A stretch of DNA of 64,000 bases from Artemia franciscana (taxonomy: Eukaryota > Arthropoda > Branchiopoda > Anostraca > Artemiidae). The stretch covers positions 25,539,637-25,603,636 of the forward strand of contig NC_088883.1 in the NCBI RefSeq assembly GCF_032884065.1, written 5' to 3'. A model generated the notes under the pieces. The model had not been told where the DNA came from and made no database searches. It was given only the letters and a program-made list of their open reading frames with translations. Shown one piece after another: positions 11,010-22,539 of this stretch (its first letter is position 1; the number at the start of each line of letters is the position of its first letter). Position numbers and translations under genes: made by a program.

Positions 11010-13910
11010 TTTCAAGTTCAAGTTCTATTTATTTCGATAAAATAACAATAACAAAAACAATATCCCAAAGGGCTCGATGGCCCATTATTTGGGAAACGAC
11101 ATACAATAAATAAGGAATGATAAAACTTATCATACACATACTAACCAACATCTAAATGTAAATTTATAAGGAAAAGAAATCAACTCACCGGCAGTTCCCA
11201 CGAAACAGCGACCCTCACATCATCCAACAATAAAATACAAATTAAAATTCTCTGCGTCATCGAGGATACAACACCAACAAAACAACAGCTCCCCCCCCCA
11301 AAAAAAAACAAATAAACCATAAGAAACATTTAATAAGAACTTTTTCATCTGTCTCTTAAAGGAGCCAAGTGTTCGTGACTGCCGGATCTCAGTGGGGACC
11401 AAGTTCCAAGCACGCCCCACAGTCACAGCCAGGCCGAAGTCTGAACGAACCGAAGGACTAGCTGGAATCATCACATCCTCCCGGTTACGAACCATATACA
11501 AATTTACTTCCCCTACTAGTTTGAGCAGTCCCGAAAAACAACATGGGAGATCTCCCTGGAATTATTGATATGCCAACGAAGATAGAGATAAAACATAAAT
11601 ATCCTCAATCTTAAGGAGGTCAAAAAGAGTGTGTGTAGCCGACTGGAGAATTCTTACCATTTTCTCATGAAGACAGTGAATAGTGACAAGTACCGAGGGA
11701 AATGCGGACATCCACTCAGACGAACAGTAACATATATAAGGGTAAAAGAGAGAGAAGTATCCCAAGTACACGGGAAATTTTCACTCTTATTATTTGAACA
11801 TGCCACTTAAACGTAAATTTTCATCCAAAAGAACTCCCAGGAATCGCGCATATCGATCCGGGGACGACTTATGGAGTCTCTTGGTGTATGAAGCTCAGTA
11901 ATTGTGGGTCAGCTCACACCTTTGTGGGAAAAAATAAGAAGGTATGACTTTTTTACATTTAAAGTTAGTTGATTTACGTCAAACCAAAAGAGTATCTTCT
12001 CAGTCATTGCTTGAAGCTTTAAGGGATGACTCATCTGGAGCTGCAGCACCTAAAGTATTGTCATCTGTAAATGCTATAATTTCTTCTCGACTATCAGATA
12101 TGAACACCAACGTAGTCTGAGAGTAAGATTTGTGACACAACCTACAGCAAAAATTCTTAATTCGATTGTTGAAAAGTCGGTAGAGATCGTTCACATAGAT
12201 GAGAAAGAGGGTTGGCCCAAGAATAGAACCTTGGGGTACTCCGTATTAAATTGGAACTTTTTTGTCTGAAACTGCCGTGGTGATAGATCTGTCAGTTAGG
12301 TATGACGAGAGCCAAGACAATGCTTCCCCACGCACACCAAGATGAGAAAGTTTGCCGATGAAGATCTTATGTGTTAGGCTGTCAAAAGCTTTCTTCACAT
12401 TAAGAAAAATGGCTACAGGAATAAGATTAGAATCTAAAGATCGTCGTATAAACTGAAGAAATATATTACAAGCATGTTCTGTTGACTACTTTTTGCGAAA
12501 TCCAAATTGATGCTGATGGAAAATAATTTAGCTTCAAGAAATCTCACCAGACGTTTGAGCATTGTCCTTTCAAATATCTTAGAGAACACTGACAAAAGAG
12601 ATCGGCCTGTAGTTCCCAGGATCCTTACGGTCACCTCGTCTAAAGAGAGCTATCACATGCGCAAGTTTAGGACGTTGGGGAAACACTCCTAGTTGAAATG
12701 ACCTATTAATCAAATGGTAAATTGGGGTGATAAATCGATGGAAGAATATGTTTAATTACTTTAGCAGAAATTTGGTCAAAACCTGCTGAAGAACTCTTTA
12801 AAGACAAAACAATATTTCTAATTTCCTGCACCGCAACCTCCTCAAGAACCATTGATTTCAAGCACGAGGGACCTAGGAACTGCTTCCAAGACTGTGACAC
12901 AGAGGAATAAGAAACGCTATTAGAAGTTTTTTCCCTATATCCGCAAAGAATTTGTTCATGTGATATCGTATTTGGCCTTTTTCTGTGACAAGTTGATCAT
13001 CTACAATGAGAGACTTAGGGAAACCTTCTGGTTTCATGGACGGCCGACTAACTTCCTTAATCACGTTCCACGTCTTTTTTGTATTTTTACCGCAATCAAC
13101 AAATCTTTTTGTAAAATATACTGTTTTAGCTCTGCGAATAATTGATTTCAGAACATTACGGTACAACTTAAATGTTTCTAACTTAGCATTATTTGGTCTT
13201 TTTTGTACTCTTTCCAAAGGTTTTGCTTCCTTTTTATTGATTTTAGGACTCCAGATGTTAGCCAGGGAGCTACAGATGTTGGTCTTTTTTATCGAGGATT
13301 TTTTAAAGGAGCTTTTAGGTAATAAGACGTGATTTTTTCCTTAACAGTGTCATAAAACCGACCAAATATGTCGTTATAATTGCCTAAACTAATATTTTCT
13401 GGTAAAGAAAAGTCCCATGAATATGTACCAAGATCTTCTTTCAATCTATCCAGCTCCACTGGTGAGCAACAGAATCTCGGTTTATCCTGGGGGACTAATC
13501 TTTGTGGATTTTGGAGGATTTGAAATAGGGCTGAAACTGACAAATGGTCAGAAATGTCAGTAAGCAGTACTTCATTCCTAATGGAGTGTAGCAATGAAAA
13601 AATATTGTCAATTAATGTTGCTGACTGGTTTGAAATCCTTGTCGGTATGTTTGTACAAGGAGCCAATTCATACAAAATTAGTGAAGACAAGAGATTAGAA
13701 GCCGGCCTAGATGACGATTTTGCAAGGTCAAGGTTAAAGTCACCCATCAATACAACTTCATATTTTTCAGCACAAACTTTCCTAAGAATGTCTTCTAATA
13801 TTTCAAGGAATTCAGTCGTAAATCTGCTTGGAGAACGATATACTTCGTCAATTATTACCCTTTCCTTAGCGTTAATTGGGATTTCAATAAAAAGTGACTC
13901 AAATAATCTT
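11010..13910 (-). mobile_element. CR1/Jockey-like LINE inserted into the RTE element
   Basis: Read on the minus strand from 13910 to 11010, this is a 5'-truncated LINE with endonuclease, linker, RT and C-terminal tail in the expected order. The tail encodes GLAVTVGRAWNLVPTEIRQS, like the terminal domain of CR1/Jockey-like elements. Its 3' end (about 11012-11040) carries a repeated GAACTT unit after ataaatagaacttgaac, a common CR1/L2 tail type. The flanks on both sides are the two halves of the RTE reading frame, which fixes the edges to within a few bases. Stops and frameshifts show decay, though the endonuclease frame is still long. Confidence 0.8.
12000..13217 (-). pseudogene. CR1/Jockey-like linker and reverse transcriptase remnant
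   Basis: The minus-strand frames 13217-12873, 12900-12706, 12634-12434 and then about 12430-12000 read in succession as the region between endonuclease and RT (TKKTWNVIKEVSR), the RT start (EIRNIVLSLKSSSAGFDQIS), SLLSVFSKIFERTMLKRLVR, a motif A region ending KKAFDSLTHKIF, motif B (YGVPQGSILGPTLFLIYVN) and an altered catalytic box FTDDN where FADDT is usual. Frameshifts separate the pieces. The order and motifs identify the family with good confidence, and the altered box and frameshifts argue against activity. Confidence 0.7.
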
Positions 13911-13918
13911 AAGAAGAC
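13289..13918 (-). pseudogene. LINE endonuclease domain, 5'-truncated
   Basis: A long open frame on the minus strand shows VIIDEVYRSPS, the VVLMGDFNLDL motif (GDFN core), LIDNIF (catalytic D-N segment) and LLTDISDHLSVSALF (SDH motif). All belong to the APE-type endonuclease of CR1/Jockey-like LINEs. The N-terminal part with the first catalytic Asn/Glu is absent because the copy is 5' truncated. The frame runs open upstream of the true edge into the flanking RTE sequence. It continues in other frames into a linker (13217-12873) and RT (12900-12000). Confidence 0.75.
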
Positions 13919-14600
13919 TAAGTCACTAAGGCTAGGAACAAGTGAAGATGAAAAGGTGACGTTGAGTAACAAAAAGATTGATCAGGTGGGCAGTTTCACA
14001 TACCTTGGCAATATTATTAGCAAAGACGGTGAAAAAGATGTTAAAAGTAGAATAGCCAGGGTGTTTTTTCACAGCTAAAAAAGTTTGGAAGAATAGGAAG
14101 ATAAGTCTGCAAACCAAGATTAGAATATTAGAAGCTACAGTGATGACAGTGGTCAAATGTGGCTCTGAAGCAAGGGCGCTCCGAAGAGCAGATGACGATT
14201 TGCTTGAAGTTTCCCAGAGAAATTGCCTACGGGTTGTTCTGGGTATCCGACTAACTGACTGTATTTCAAACAGTAGGCTGTACGAAAAATGTGGTTCAGT
14301 CCCGCTTCCTAAGGCTACAATGAAAGAAAGGTTGATGTGGCTAGGGCACGTTGTGCGGATGATGGATGACAGATTGTCAAAGATTGTCCTTTTCGGCCAA
14401 CCGTCTAAGGCTAAACAGAAAGCAGGTCATCATCGTCTTGGATAGGAGGACGTCATAAAGATAGATTTAAAGAAAATGGAAATTTCCTGGGATGGTGTAA
14501 AAAGGGAGGCTTTGAATAGATTGGGAGGGAGTAGGAGCGTTCGTAGCTGTGTTGGCGTCAGGCGTCTTGCTGCTGCGGTGAATTGTTAGTAGTAGTAGTA
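13911..14600 (+). mobile_element. RTE-like LINE, 3' portion after the insertion
   Basis: Continues the frame interrupted at 11009. It carries SLRLGTSEDEKVTLSN, QVGSFTYLGNIISKDGE, ISLQTKIRILEATVMTVVKCG in shifted frames, and the C-terminal part (14140-14445) with ERLMWLGHVVRMMDDRLSK and IVLFGQPSKAK. The element ends with GVGVRRLAAAVNC-like coding and then (TAG)n at about 14587-14605. The same C-terminal block and the same TAG tail occur at 31535-31700 and 54765-55110, so TAG repeats are the family's 3' tail. Confidence 0.8.
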
Positions 14601-14605
14601 TTAGC

Positions 14606-15160
14606 ATCTTATTTTATGTGTTTGATCTGTATATACCAGTGTTTACTGTTGATTTAGTTTTCTTCCTCTATCTGTCCGAACAGTGAATTCTCGTGGAAAA
14701 TCTTCTTTTTATCTCATATATTTTTCTTTAAATGCAAAATATATTTTATATTAGAAAATCATTTTTCAAGCCGTGTCCAAGTGCCTCATACCTGTAATGG
14801 CCTCATTTTTGAACAGCTAGTACGTCGTTTTAAATCATCTAACATTATAACGATCTCCAAAGTCCTCAAGAACTTCGTTGCATCCTTTAGGCATTTCTTC
14901 TATGTAATCAAATTGAGTAACAGATAAATACTATTTCTATTTTCATAGGATAAAAAGGTAATTTAAAGCGGGAGTCGTATCTAGAGTTGCCCTACCGTGT
15001 ACTTGTAAATAGTAAGTGGGGGAAGGGGGCATACCCCGTGAAATGGTCGATATTATTACGATATTCTGTGTTTTCAATTCATCACATTTTTTTTTACCTA
15101 CCTTCATTATTTTTTTAACTTGTACTTTGATGGTTTTGCCGGAGCTATTAGACAGAATCT

Positions 15161-15224
<64 letters not shown>

Positions 15225-15802
15225 CGGCAGATTCATTGGCTTGCAGAATTGAATTTTGACTGCTCTTTCTTGGGATTGAATTTTGATTACCTTGACATTA
15301 CGGTTAACTTGTTGTTTGGTTAACTACTGTTGTACGGTTACTTGTAATTCTTCATGAAAATTTTACACAAGTTTGTGTGCCCAAAAGGCTGTGACTGTGA
15401 ATGTATAGCTATGATAACGTTGTTTAGATCAAATTTTGAATACTTTTATTTGAAGTCTTTTTACTAGAAAAAACATTCTCTTTAGTTATTAATTACAGTA
15501 TTAATTAAGTGCTAAAAATTAGGTGTAGTATTAATTAGGTGCAAGAATTAGTCTAAAAATCGAAGGCCTGCGCATATCTCTATAATGAAGTAGATGAAAA
15601 TGTTCTTGACTCTTTCAAAGACAAGTTATTTATTTAATGCTTAGAAATAGTAGACATTGTTGAGTTAGGTACTTGTTCTCCCAAATCCTGCGAACATATA
15701 GGCTAGCCGAATATCGCTGTATCAACTTCGCCAAAAATATGCATTTGCGCTTCCAGTAATAATACTGCAGTTATGAAAAGATTCATTTTCAATAATTTCG
15801 TT
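14606..15802. other. intron with a 59-base poly-T tract
   Basis: No gene. A homopolymer of about 59 T residues occupies 15164-15222. The surrounding frames are artefacts of it (poly-phenylalanine). The rest is AT-rich. Confidence 0.6.
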
Positions 15803-16360
15803 GACCACACTGCCTTTCCATGACGATAAATAAAAGTTCAAATAGGGATAAATCCTTTTATTAGACACAAAAAATGTTGAATACTCCGGTTACATGTACA
15901 GTGACCGTCATCAATTTTGCATGTTTTTCATGGGTGTTTATATATTTATAAACTGTTTTGGTGAAATTATCCCCGTAAATATGACAGAGATAATTTTGAA
16001 GACAACACTGCCTTTCCGTGACGATAAATAAAAGTTCAAATAGGGATATATCCTTTTATTAGACACAAAAAATATTGGATATATCGGTTACATGTACAGT
16101 GACCGTCATCAATTTTGCAGGTTTCCTATGGGTGTTTATATATTTATAAACTGTTTTGGTTAAATTCTCCTCGTCAATATGACGTAGATAATTTCGAAGA
16201 CAACACTGCCTTTCCATGACGATAAATACAAGTTTGAATGAAATAAATCCTTTTATTAGACAGTGATAATTCACAAAAAGTACTGGATATCTCGATAATT
16301 TTTGTGAATTATCAGTCTAATGAAAAGATTTATCCCCATTTGAACTTTTCTTTATCTTCA
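15803..16360. repeat. three-unit tandem array of the fold-back family
   Basis: Units start at 15803, 16001 and 16198 (period about 198), each beginning with a CACTGCCTTTCC-ATGACGATAAATA end followed by TTCAAATAGGGATA. In the first two units the minus strand carries TGATGA, a stem GGTCAC / GTAACC and a TGTACAT loop (15913-15888 and about 16111-16086), matching in layout the hammerhead-like motif of the 55.4-kb element. The GAAA box is changed to GGAG or GATA. The third unit ends in a palindrome (about 16256-16320) and an inverted end near 16330-16360. Confidence 0.75.
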
Positions 16361-17175
16361 TTTAATCCAAAGAGACACGTGGTACTTCTAATGTTTTTTG
16401 CGAACTTCGGACAAAATAAACTCTTCTGCCCAATGCCTTGTTTCTACGCTGAATAGCATTAAAAAAAAGGATAATAATAAATAGAATCACTGAATCACAG
16501 AAAATTAGACAGATCAGTTCCTTTTCGTATGATAGGAAAAGGTTGCATTAATTTCATCGGTTCAGTTTTATGACGAACACTTCCAAGCCGATCATTTTGT
16601 TTTGAAAAAATATTTCTTGAAGGTAAGGTCAGTCTTATCCGAAAAAATTCGAATAGCTCCGCCTTGTCCAACCTGACAGGATTTTCTGTGCTAAATTTTG
16701 AGCCAGTCAACGGATCGAACAGTTTTTGAGTCAAAAGATTCTTTTAACGTAATCTCATTGGTCTTTTGTGCCTCTATGCTCATAGCATGTGATAACTAAG
16801 AACACAAAAGTATTAAGCAAAGAAATAATAAAGGTTTGGTGAAATCCAAGCTTCAAATGATGAAATCCTTGAATTAATCCTTTAATTAATTCATTAAATT
16901 ATTTTTAATTGTTATTTAATTGTTTATGTTATGAAAGGTCTTCCTTATTTAATTGTTAAGTAACAATTGTTAAGTACAATTAAGTACAGTTAAGTACAAT
17001 TGTTATTTAATTGTAAAATTGTTATTAATGCTTATTTAATTGTTAAGGTCTTCCTTATTTAATTGTTATGAAATCCTTTATTTTAATCAAATACACAACT
17101 CAATAAATAATCCAACCAAGAAACAGAGCTTACCCATGGTATGGGAAGCGCTTTGTCAAATTAACTTGAAAAACG

Positions 17176-17207
<32 letters not shown>

Positions 17208-17837
17208 AAGAGCAGTCCAGACGTGAGACCTAATCTTAAATATAAAAAAATATACAAGTCTCCTAATGAAACCAAATAAACCTAAAACTGATAATTTGAA
17301 TATGAACTACTAATAATATTATTTTGGCAAAATGAGCCCAATGAATAGAATTTTTGTTTAATCGTCTGGATTATTTCGAGCTTGAACTCCCTTGTAAATA
17401 AAATACATTTTTGTCTAGTTGTAATGGCCCATGGAGCATATAAACTATTGCTTTGGCAGGTATCATGCGCATGGAAATGCAATGCATCTCAAGACTTAGG
17501 AATTACAAGAAATGCACCTGAAGATTAATGGAAAATTTATGGTTAGAATATTTAAAGTTGGTTACTAGCTAATGTTTAATAATTAGGCTATTGCTAAGTA
17601 ATGGAGATGTGGCTGCATAAAAAAGCTGCTCAAAGGATTAGAATGTAAACTTCATGCCTATTATAGTCTAAGATCTGTGAAAGGATGGAGTGTAAACGAG
17701 TGTGAGTAAATTCTAAGATGCGATTGTTACTTTTAACCATTATTAGGGTTGGCAACTCTCAAGTCCACTTCCTTCACTTGTTACCCATATGGCACGAGAT
17801 GTTTGTAAACGGTTAAGGCCTTCAATCGCTAGCGAAA
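16361..17837. other. intron with short simple repeats
   Basis: No gene. Repeats of AATTGTTAAGTACAATT type occupy about 16880-17070 and a (GA)n microsatellite lies at about 17181-17210. Remaining frames are short and match nothing. Confidence 0.55.
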
Positions 17838-17955
17838 TTTGAACGTTGCTGGGAACATTTGAATGGTTGGTGGGAACAATTGAATGGTTTTTGGGAACAT
17901 GTTAATGGTTGCTAGGAACAATTTACTAATTTGAACGTTGCTGGGAACATTTGAA
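17838..17955. repeat. 21-22-bp minisatellite upstream of a SMYD5 exon
   Basis: About five imperfect units of the form ttgaatggttgctgggaaca follow one another, the last after a short spacer. The array ends about 100 bp before the exon acceptor at 18053. Confidence 0.75.
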
Positions 17956-18053
17956 AGGAATATCAATCTATTACTTTCTCTTTGGGTGTTTGGAAAATTA
18001 GAGGATAGTACTTTGCGTGTGAAAACGAAAACTAACTCTTTGGTGTTTTTCAG

Positions 18054-18182
18054 TTTTGTCAGAAAACGGTTGAAGAAGAAGCTGCCCTTGCCCACAAACT
18101 CCTAGGGGACAAATTTGCTGATCAATTGTCAACTTTGAATAATTTATTTTGCGTGGCATTCCCTGATCCAGAGCTACAAGAA
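18054..18182 (+). CDS. SMYD5: SMYD5, second exon in window
   Basis: The acceptor tttttcag ends at 18053 and the donor GTAAAT starts at 18183. The exon is 129 bp, 43 codons, phase 0 on both sides. It begins FCQKTVEEEAALAHKLLGDK, which matches the [20 protein letters not shown] segment of vertebrate SMYD5, and continues with an NLF motif shared with LRRLF there. In SMYD proteins this segment lies between the MYND finger and the core SET part. The join from exon 1 (ending KI) gives an uninterrupted alignment, which supports both splice sites. Confidence 0.9.
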
Positions 18183-19214
18183 GTAAATTTTATTTTACCA
18201 TCAACCTCGTTTTTTTCTTTATCGTTTTTCTGTTGACTGTTTATGGAATACTACGAGACATTATACAGAGGGATGCAAAATCACTAAAGGGTTTTATTTT
18301 TAACAATCTACTTTTTGTGTTTTTTTGTTTGCTGTATATGTATCAAATCTGAAAACAGTATATCTAAGACGATATATAGTAGATTGATTTGTTTTAGTTT
18401 TTATCTATTCATCAAGTGGGTACCACATAAAGAAATTGAGTGATATAAATGGCACCAAATGTCAGCCTCGCAATTCCACTCCTTTTTAAAGGGCTTTCAA
18501 GTAGCTTAAAGGGTTTTAATGTTCAGTATGTAGCAATATTGCATATAAGTGATAAGCACGTTTGTAGTGGTATGTAGAGATTATTTGAGCTGTTCACGGC
18601 GAGTTATCTGCCAAATCTACATCCACAACCATTTGTGGCGATGGTTTCCCTTCCTTAAGGCAAAAAGTATATTTCAGAATGGCGGGAAAAATTACTTGCT
18701 TTAACAGGCTCAACTACAGTACAAATTTAAAGCTTCCCTTCCTTAAAATTCGTCTATATTGCCCTTACCCTACTCTCCAGAAAAAGGGCTTAAAAATGCA
18801 GTTTTTTTCCATGCTTTGGATCCCCTCCTCACATTATGTAAAATCAAAAAATAGAATGTCTAGCTTTATTTAAATGGCCGAAGGCAGGAAGAAATAACTT
18901 AAAATCAAGTAAGAAATAGGAAGAATCCCGTGAAATCTTTCTAATATATCTCTTATTTGTTTAAAATAATTGCATTTCTAAATAGATCCCTTGCTTCAGA
19001 TTTTATCTTAATTTACCAGATAGATTAAGCGAAGTTAAAAGATAGATTCAGACCCGAAGTTTACCTTCAGTAATATTTTTCTGAATTTAGAATCTTATCC
19101 CCCTTCCTTCTCCAAAGGAAAATAATATGGTATAAAATGCACTTTTTGTTTTCCAAGCCCTTCCAATTCCCTATATTATTATTAGAGTAGAAATTTAAAT
19201 ATATAGATTAATCA
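18183..19214. other. intron, no gene recognised
   Basis: AT-rich DNA without clear elements. The stretch near 18870-19190 has short similarity to the direct repeat described at 19215 (aggaagaaataacttaaa and similar words), so it may be an older copy. Confidence 0.45.
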
Positions 19215-19470
19215 AACAGGCAGGGAGGAATAATTTAAAGTGCATACAAAAAGAACGAATTCACTAAATTAAATCTCTAAATTAGTCCTTTCCTTATGAA
19301 TTGGTCTTAAATTATGTGTTTATCAATTTGGAAAATAGGATCAATTTGATTAAAAATCGTCTTGTTGCCGATCGGTTTAAAAATTTATGATTAAAGTATA
19401 GAAGTTCGATTTTTCCATCACAATTCAAATAACTATTCCTAAATTCACGACTGATCGTTGAGAATTAATT
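19215..19470. repeat. direct repeat flanking an RTE copy (left)
   Basis: About 255 bp similar to 20030-20285. Shared words include aggaataatttaaa, gtcctttccttatgaattgg and gtcaatttggaaaatagga-type sequence, ending in cgttgagaa followed by attaaaga. The two copies bracket the LINE fragment at 19471-20020. They may be a tandem duplication into which the LINE inserted, or part of a repeat whose unit includes it. Confidence 0.6.
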
Positions 19471-20020
19471 TAAAGATATGGCTAAAAACAAAAATCCAGA
19501 TCTTTGAAGCAACCGTCCTCTCCGTACTCCTTTACGGATGCGAGACATGGCCCCTGAAAGCAGCGGATGTTCATGCTCTCAAAGTATTCGACCACTCCTG
19601 CCTGAGACAAATCCTCGGTGTCTCCCTCCGAGACAGAATTAGCAACGTCGAAATTCGTAGACGATGCCACCAGAAGCATGACATTGAAGCCCTAATAAAA
19701 AAACGCCGCCTAACTTGGTTTGGCCATGTTTGTCGGAGGTCAGATGACACCCTCACTAAAAAGGCGCTATACCACAAACCCCTCGCACACTGGAAGAAGA
19801 AGCGAGGTGGACAAGTCAAGACCTGGCTTAACACACTCAAGGCGGACCTAGAGCCGATTGGTGGTTTCCGACGACACGGCCGAAGATGGGACAAGCAGTG
19901 GCTTGAAATATGTGCACCACACACACACGACCGAGCGGCTTGGCACTCAACCGTCTGCCAGATCATAGCGCCAGGGAGAGCTGAAGAGCTTGTGTCCTGA
20001 AACAAGTACAAGTAAGTAAG
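19471..20020 (+). mobile_element. 5'-truncated RTE-type LINE, 3' end
   Basis: An open frame of about 170 codons encodes the end of an RTE-like polyprotein: KTKIQIFEATVLSVLLYGCE, then TWPLKAADVHALKVFDHSCL, RQILGVSLRDRISN, RRLTWFGHVCRRSDDTLTK and TWLNTLKADLEPIGG. The stop is at about 20000. The GC content and intact frame contrast with the AT-rich surroundings and suggest a recent insertion. It is related to, but distinct from, the TAG-tailed family at 14140-14600. The 3' end runs into gtacaagtaagtaagta, a short tail repeat. Confidence 0.78.
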
Positions 20021-20029
20021 TACTTAGTT

Positions 20030-20285
20030 AAAAAGGCGGAGAAGAATAATTTAAAATGCATACAAAATTGAGAGAATTCAATTAATTCGCTGGATTCAAG
20101 TCCTTTCCTTATGAATTGGTCATAAATTAAGTGTTTGTCAATTTGGAAAATAGGACCAAGCTTAATAAAAACTGTTTATATTTTGTCCCAGTCGCGTTAA
20201 AAATTGATGAATAGCGTATAGTTCAATTTTTCCTTGACTTCTCGGCTAACTAATTCCTCATTCGGAACTTCTCGTTGAGAAGATT
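20030..20285. repeat. direct repeat flanking an RTE copy (right)
   Basis: Right-hand partner of 19215-19470, with shared order of words from agaataatttaaaatgcata to cgttgagaagattaaaga. Divergence is visible but the alignment runs the whole length. Confidence 0.6.
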
Positions 20286-20969
20286 AAAGACATGTTTCTT
20301 TAATATATTGCCTCTCTTGAGGGTTTTTACAAGAACATTCTTGATTTGTTTCTTCAACCGACTTAAGGCAGCAATTGTTTACGGTCTATGCTTATCACAC
20401 ATAATCTTTGCTAGTTTATGGGACGGTTTGCTCTTGCTAAGATCAATGATCATTGCATGCATCAAGAAAGATAAGAAGGAACTAAACTCACCATAAATAC
20501 TACGAAGCTCTAAAGACATAATTCAGAAAAACTCAGTGCCGGCTAAAGAAAACATTGGTCGCCAAATTGAATCAAGTTTTTCGTAAAACAAATACTTAAC
20601 CACCTTTTATTCTCTGTTTTTAATATTTTTTATTTTTGTTTTGTGCAAACTATTCCTTAGTTTGCACGAGTGTCTCGATTCTTCTTTTCATTTATTAGGT
20701 TTAACGTTCAATTTTGGCATAGCAACATTAAGACAAGAAACTAAAGACAGTTAGAAAAAAAAAGAAAGCCTCCAGCACCATCTAGCGATACTCATCCTGC
20801 TTAAGGGAATCAAAGTGTCAAAACCCATACACCTTGGCTAATTTCCTTGAGCAAACCATGTTTAGATATATATACCAGTTTCAAATTTTAAAGGTATGGG
20901 ATTTGGGATACAGGGCTTCTTAAATAATATCCCCCCTTGGCTCAATTACGTCCCTGGTCCTATTTAACT
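20286..20969. other. intron, no gene recognised
   Basis: No coding sequence or clear repeat. Small frames are not supported. Confidence 0.45.
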
Positions 20970-22190
20970 ATATTAAATAAAAAAACAAGTTTTTTCAACT
21001 GAAAGTATTGAGCAACATTAAAAGTTAAAACAACAGAAGTTGTTACATATATGAGGAGTTTGCTCCTCCTCAACACCTCACTCTTTACACTAAAGTTGTT
21101 TAGCACTCTAAAAAAGCTTCTTATGGTTCTAATTAAACGAACCTTGTGTTTCAGGAGTCGTTCTTAAAGAATTGGGAGAAAATTCAAACTTTAGCGTAAG
21201 GTGCGAGGTGCTGAGGAGGAGCAACCTCCCTCATATACATAATAATTTCTGTTCGTTTTAAATTTTAATGTTGCTCCTTATATTCAGTTGAAAAGACTTG
21301 TTTTTTTTTATTATTTAATTTCTGAACGTTTTTCAAATAATGCCATGAAATCCACCTCCACGGAAATATCTCTCCTCTCCACTGATATATACTCTTGACA
21401 ATCCAATCCCAGTAAAAATAGTTACCCTCCAGTCACTGAATAAAGGCACTAGAACTTTAAATTTCCGTTCCAATGAGTCCCCTCCTGATATTCTAGGACC
21501 ACTGGGTCGATAAGATCACCCTTGGGAAAAAAAATATTCACGCATTCGTGATCTTCCTTCTGGCAAAAATACAAAATTCCAACTTTTGCAGATAGGGACT
21601 CGAAACCTCTACAGTATGGTCCTCTGATACGCTGAATCTGATGGTGGGATTTTCATTAAGCTTCTATGACCTTTAGGGGTGTTTCTCCCTTTATTCGAAA
21701 ATCAGGCAAATTTTCTCAGGCTCTTAGCCTTCCATGGGTAAGACTAAACTGAATAAAACTCTATTATCTTCGTTTCTTAAGTTAAATTGTTTCCCACACC
21801 ATGAACAAGATCTGCTTTTTGGGCGGATTATTTATTATGTTGTGTGTTTGATTAAAATAAACGATTTTACAACCAATCATTTAAAGGTTGAATTTCACCA
21901 AACATTTCTATTTCTTTTGCACATTTTAGTACATGCTTATGCTTTAGTTGGCACATGCTTTGAGCATAGAAGCACAGAAAACCAGAGAGATCACATTAAA
22001 AAAAAATTTGACCCTAAAACTGTTCTATCCTTTGACTGGCTAAAAATTTTGCACTTATATATTGAAAATCATCATAATAAGCCGATTCTTTTGATATATA
22101 TATTGGTATCAAAATTCCTTTTTTTAGAGTTTCCATTGCTATTGAGCCGGGTTGCTCCTTACTTAAGTTTGTTCCCACGAACTGTTTGAT
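20970..22190 (+). mobile_element. non-autonomous fold-back element with terminal hairpin (copy 1)
   Basis: It starts with an A/T-rich edge (ttaaataaaaaaacaag), then a long imperfect inverted repeat whose arms (from about 20997, and back to about 21292) read aactgaaagta...gcaacatt and its reverse complement. Each arm carries CTTTACACTAAAGT-type sequence. The body follows, and the copy ends at 22141-22183 with gagccgggttgctccttact and a decayed hairpin (...TTTGTTCCCACGAACTG). The same architecture recurs at 58841-60590 and, inverted, at 23335-24413. No coding sequence is supported. Insertion mechanism and class are unknown. Confidence 0.65.
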
Positions 22191-22539
22191 ATGAGCAGTT
22201 GCTTACTTTTTGTTTTCTTTTCTCAATGTTAGCAAGTACTCTCTTCAAGGATAGGTGGCCCTATTTTTTTACCTTTATTATTCATTTTTTTTTACTCAAA
22301 TTTCTATGTATATTTTTTAAACTATTTTTCTTATATATATATTTTGAACAGTTTATAATGCACTCAAAAAGATTAAAAAGTAGCTAAAATTTCGGCTCTA
22401 TACACGGGACATCTTTCTTGATCCCTCATTTGAGTATTGAAACTCGCCTTATCTTAGTAAAAATTGGTAATTCAAAACTTTGCTTTTTTTATATTTTGTC
22501 TTAATATTACATTTTACTAAAATCAGTATCTGACTTAAT
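22191..22539. other. AT-rich intron, no gene
   Basis: T-rich sequence between two copies of the fold-back family. The apparent hydrophobic frame here is a consequence of poly-T composition. Confidence 0.5.

Noticed and set aside
15120-15323. Poly-phenylalanine frame
   Set aside because: Caused by a 59-base T homopolymer.
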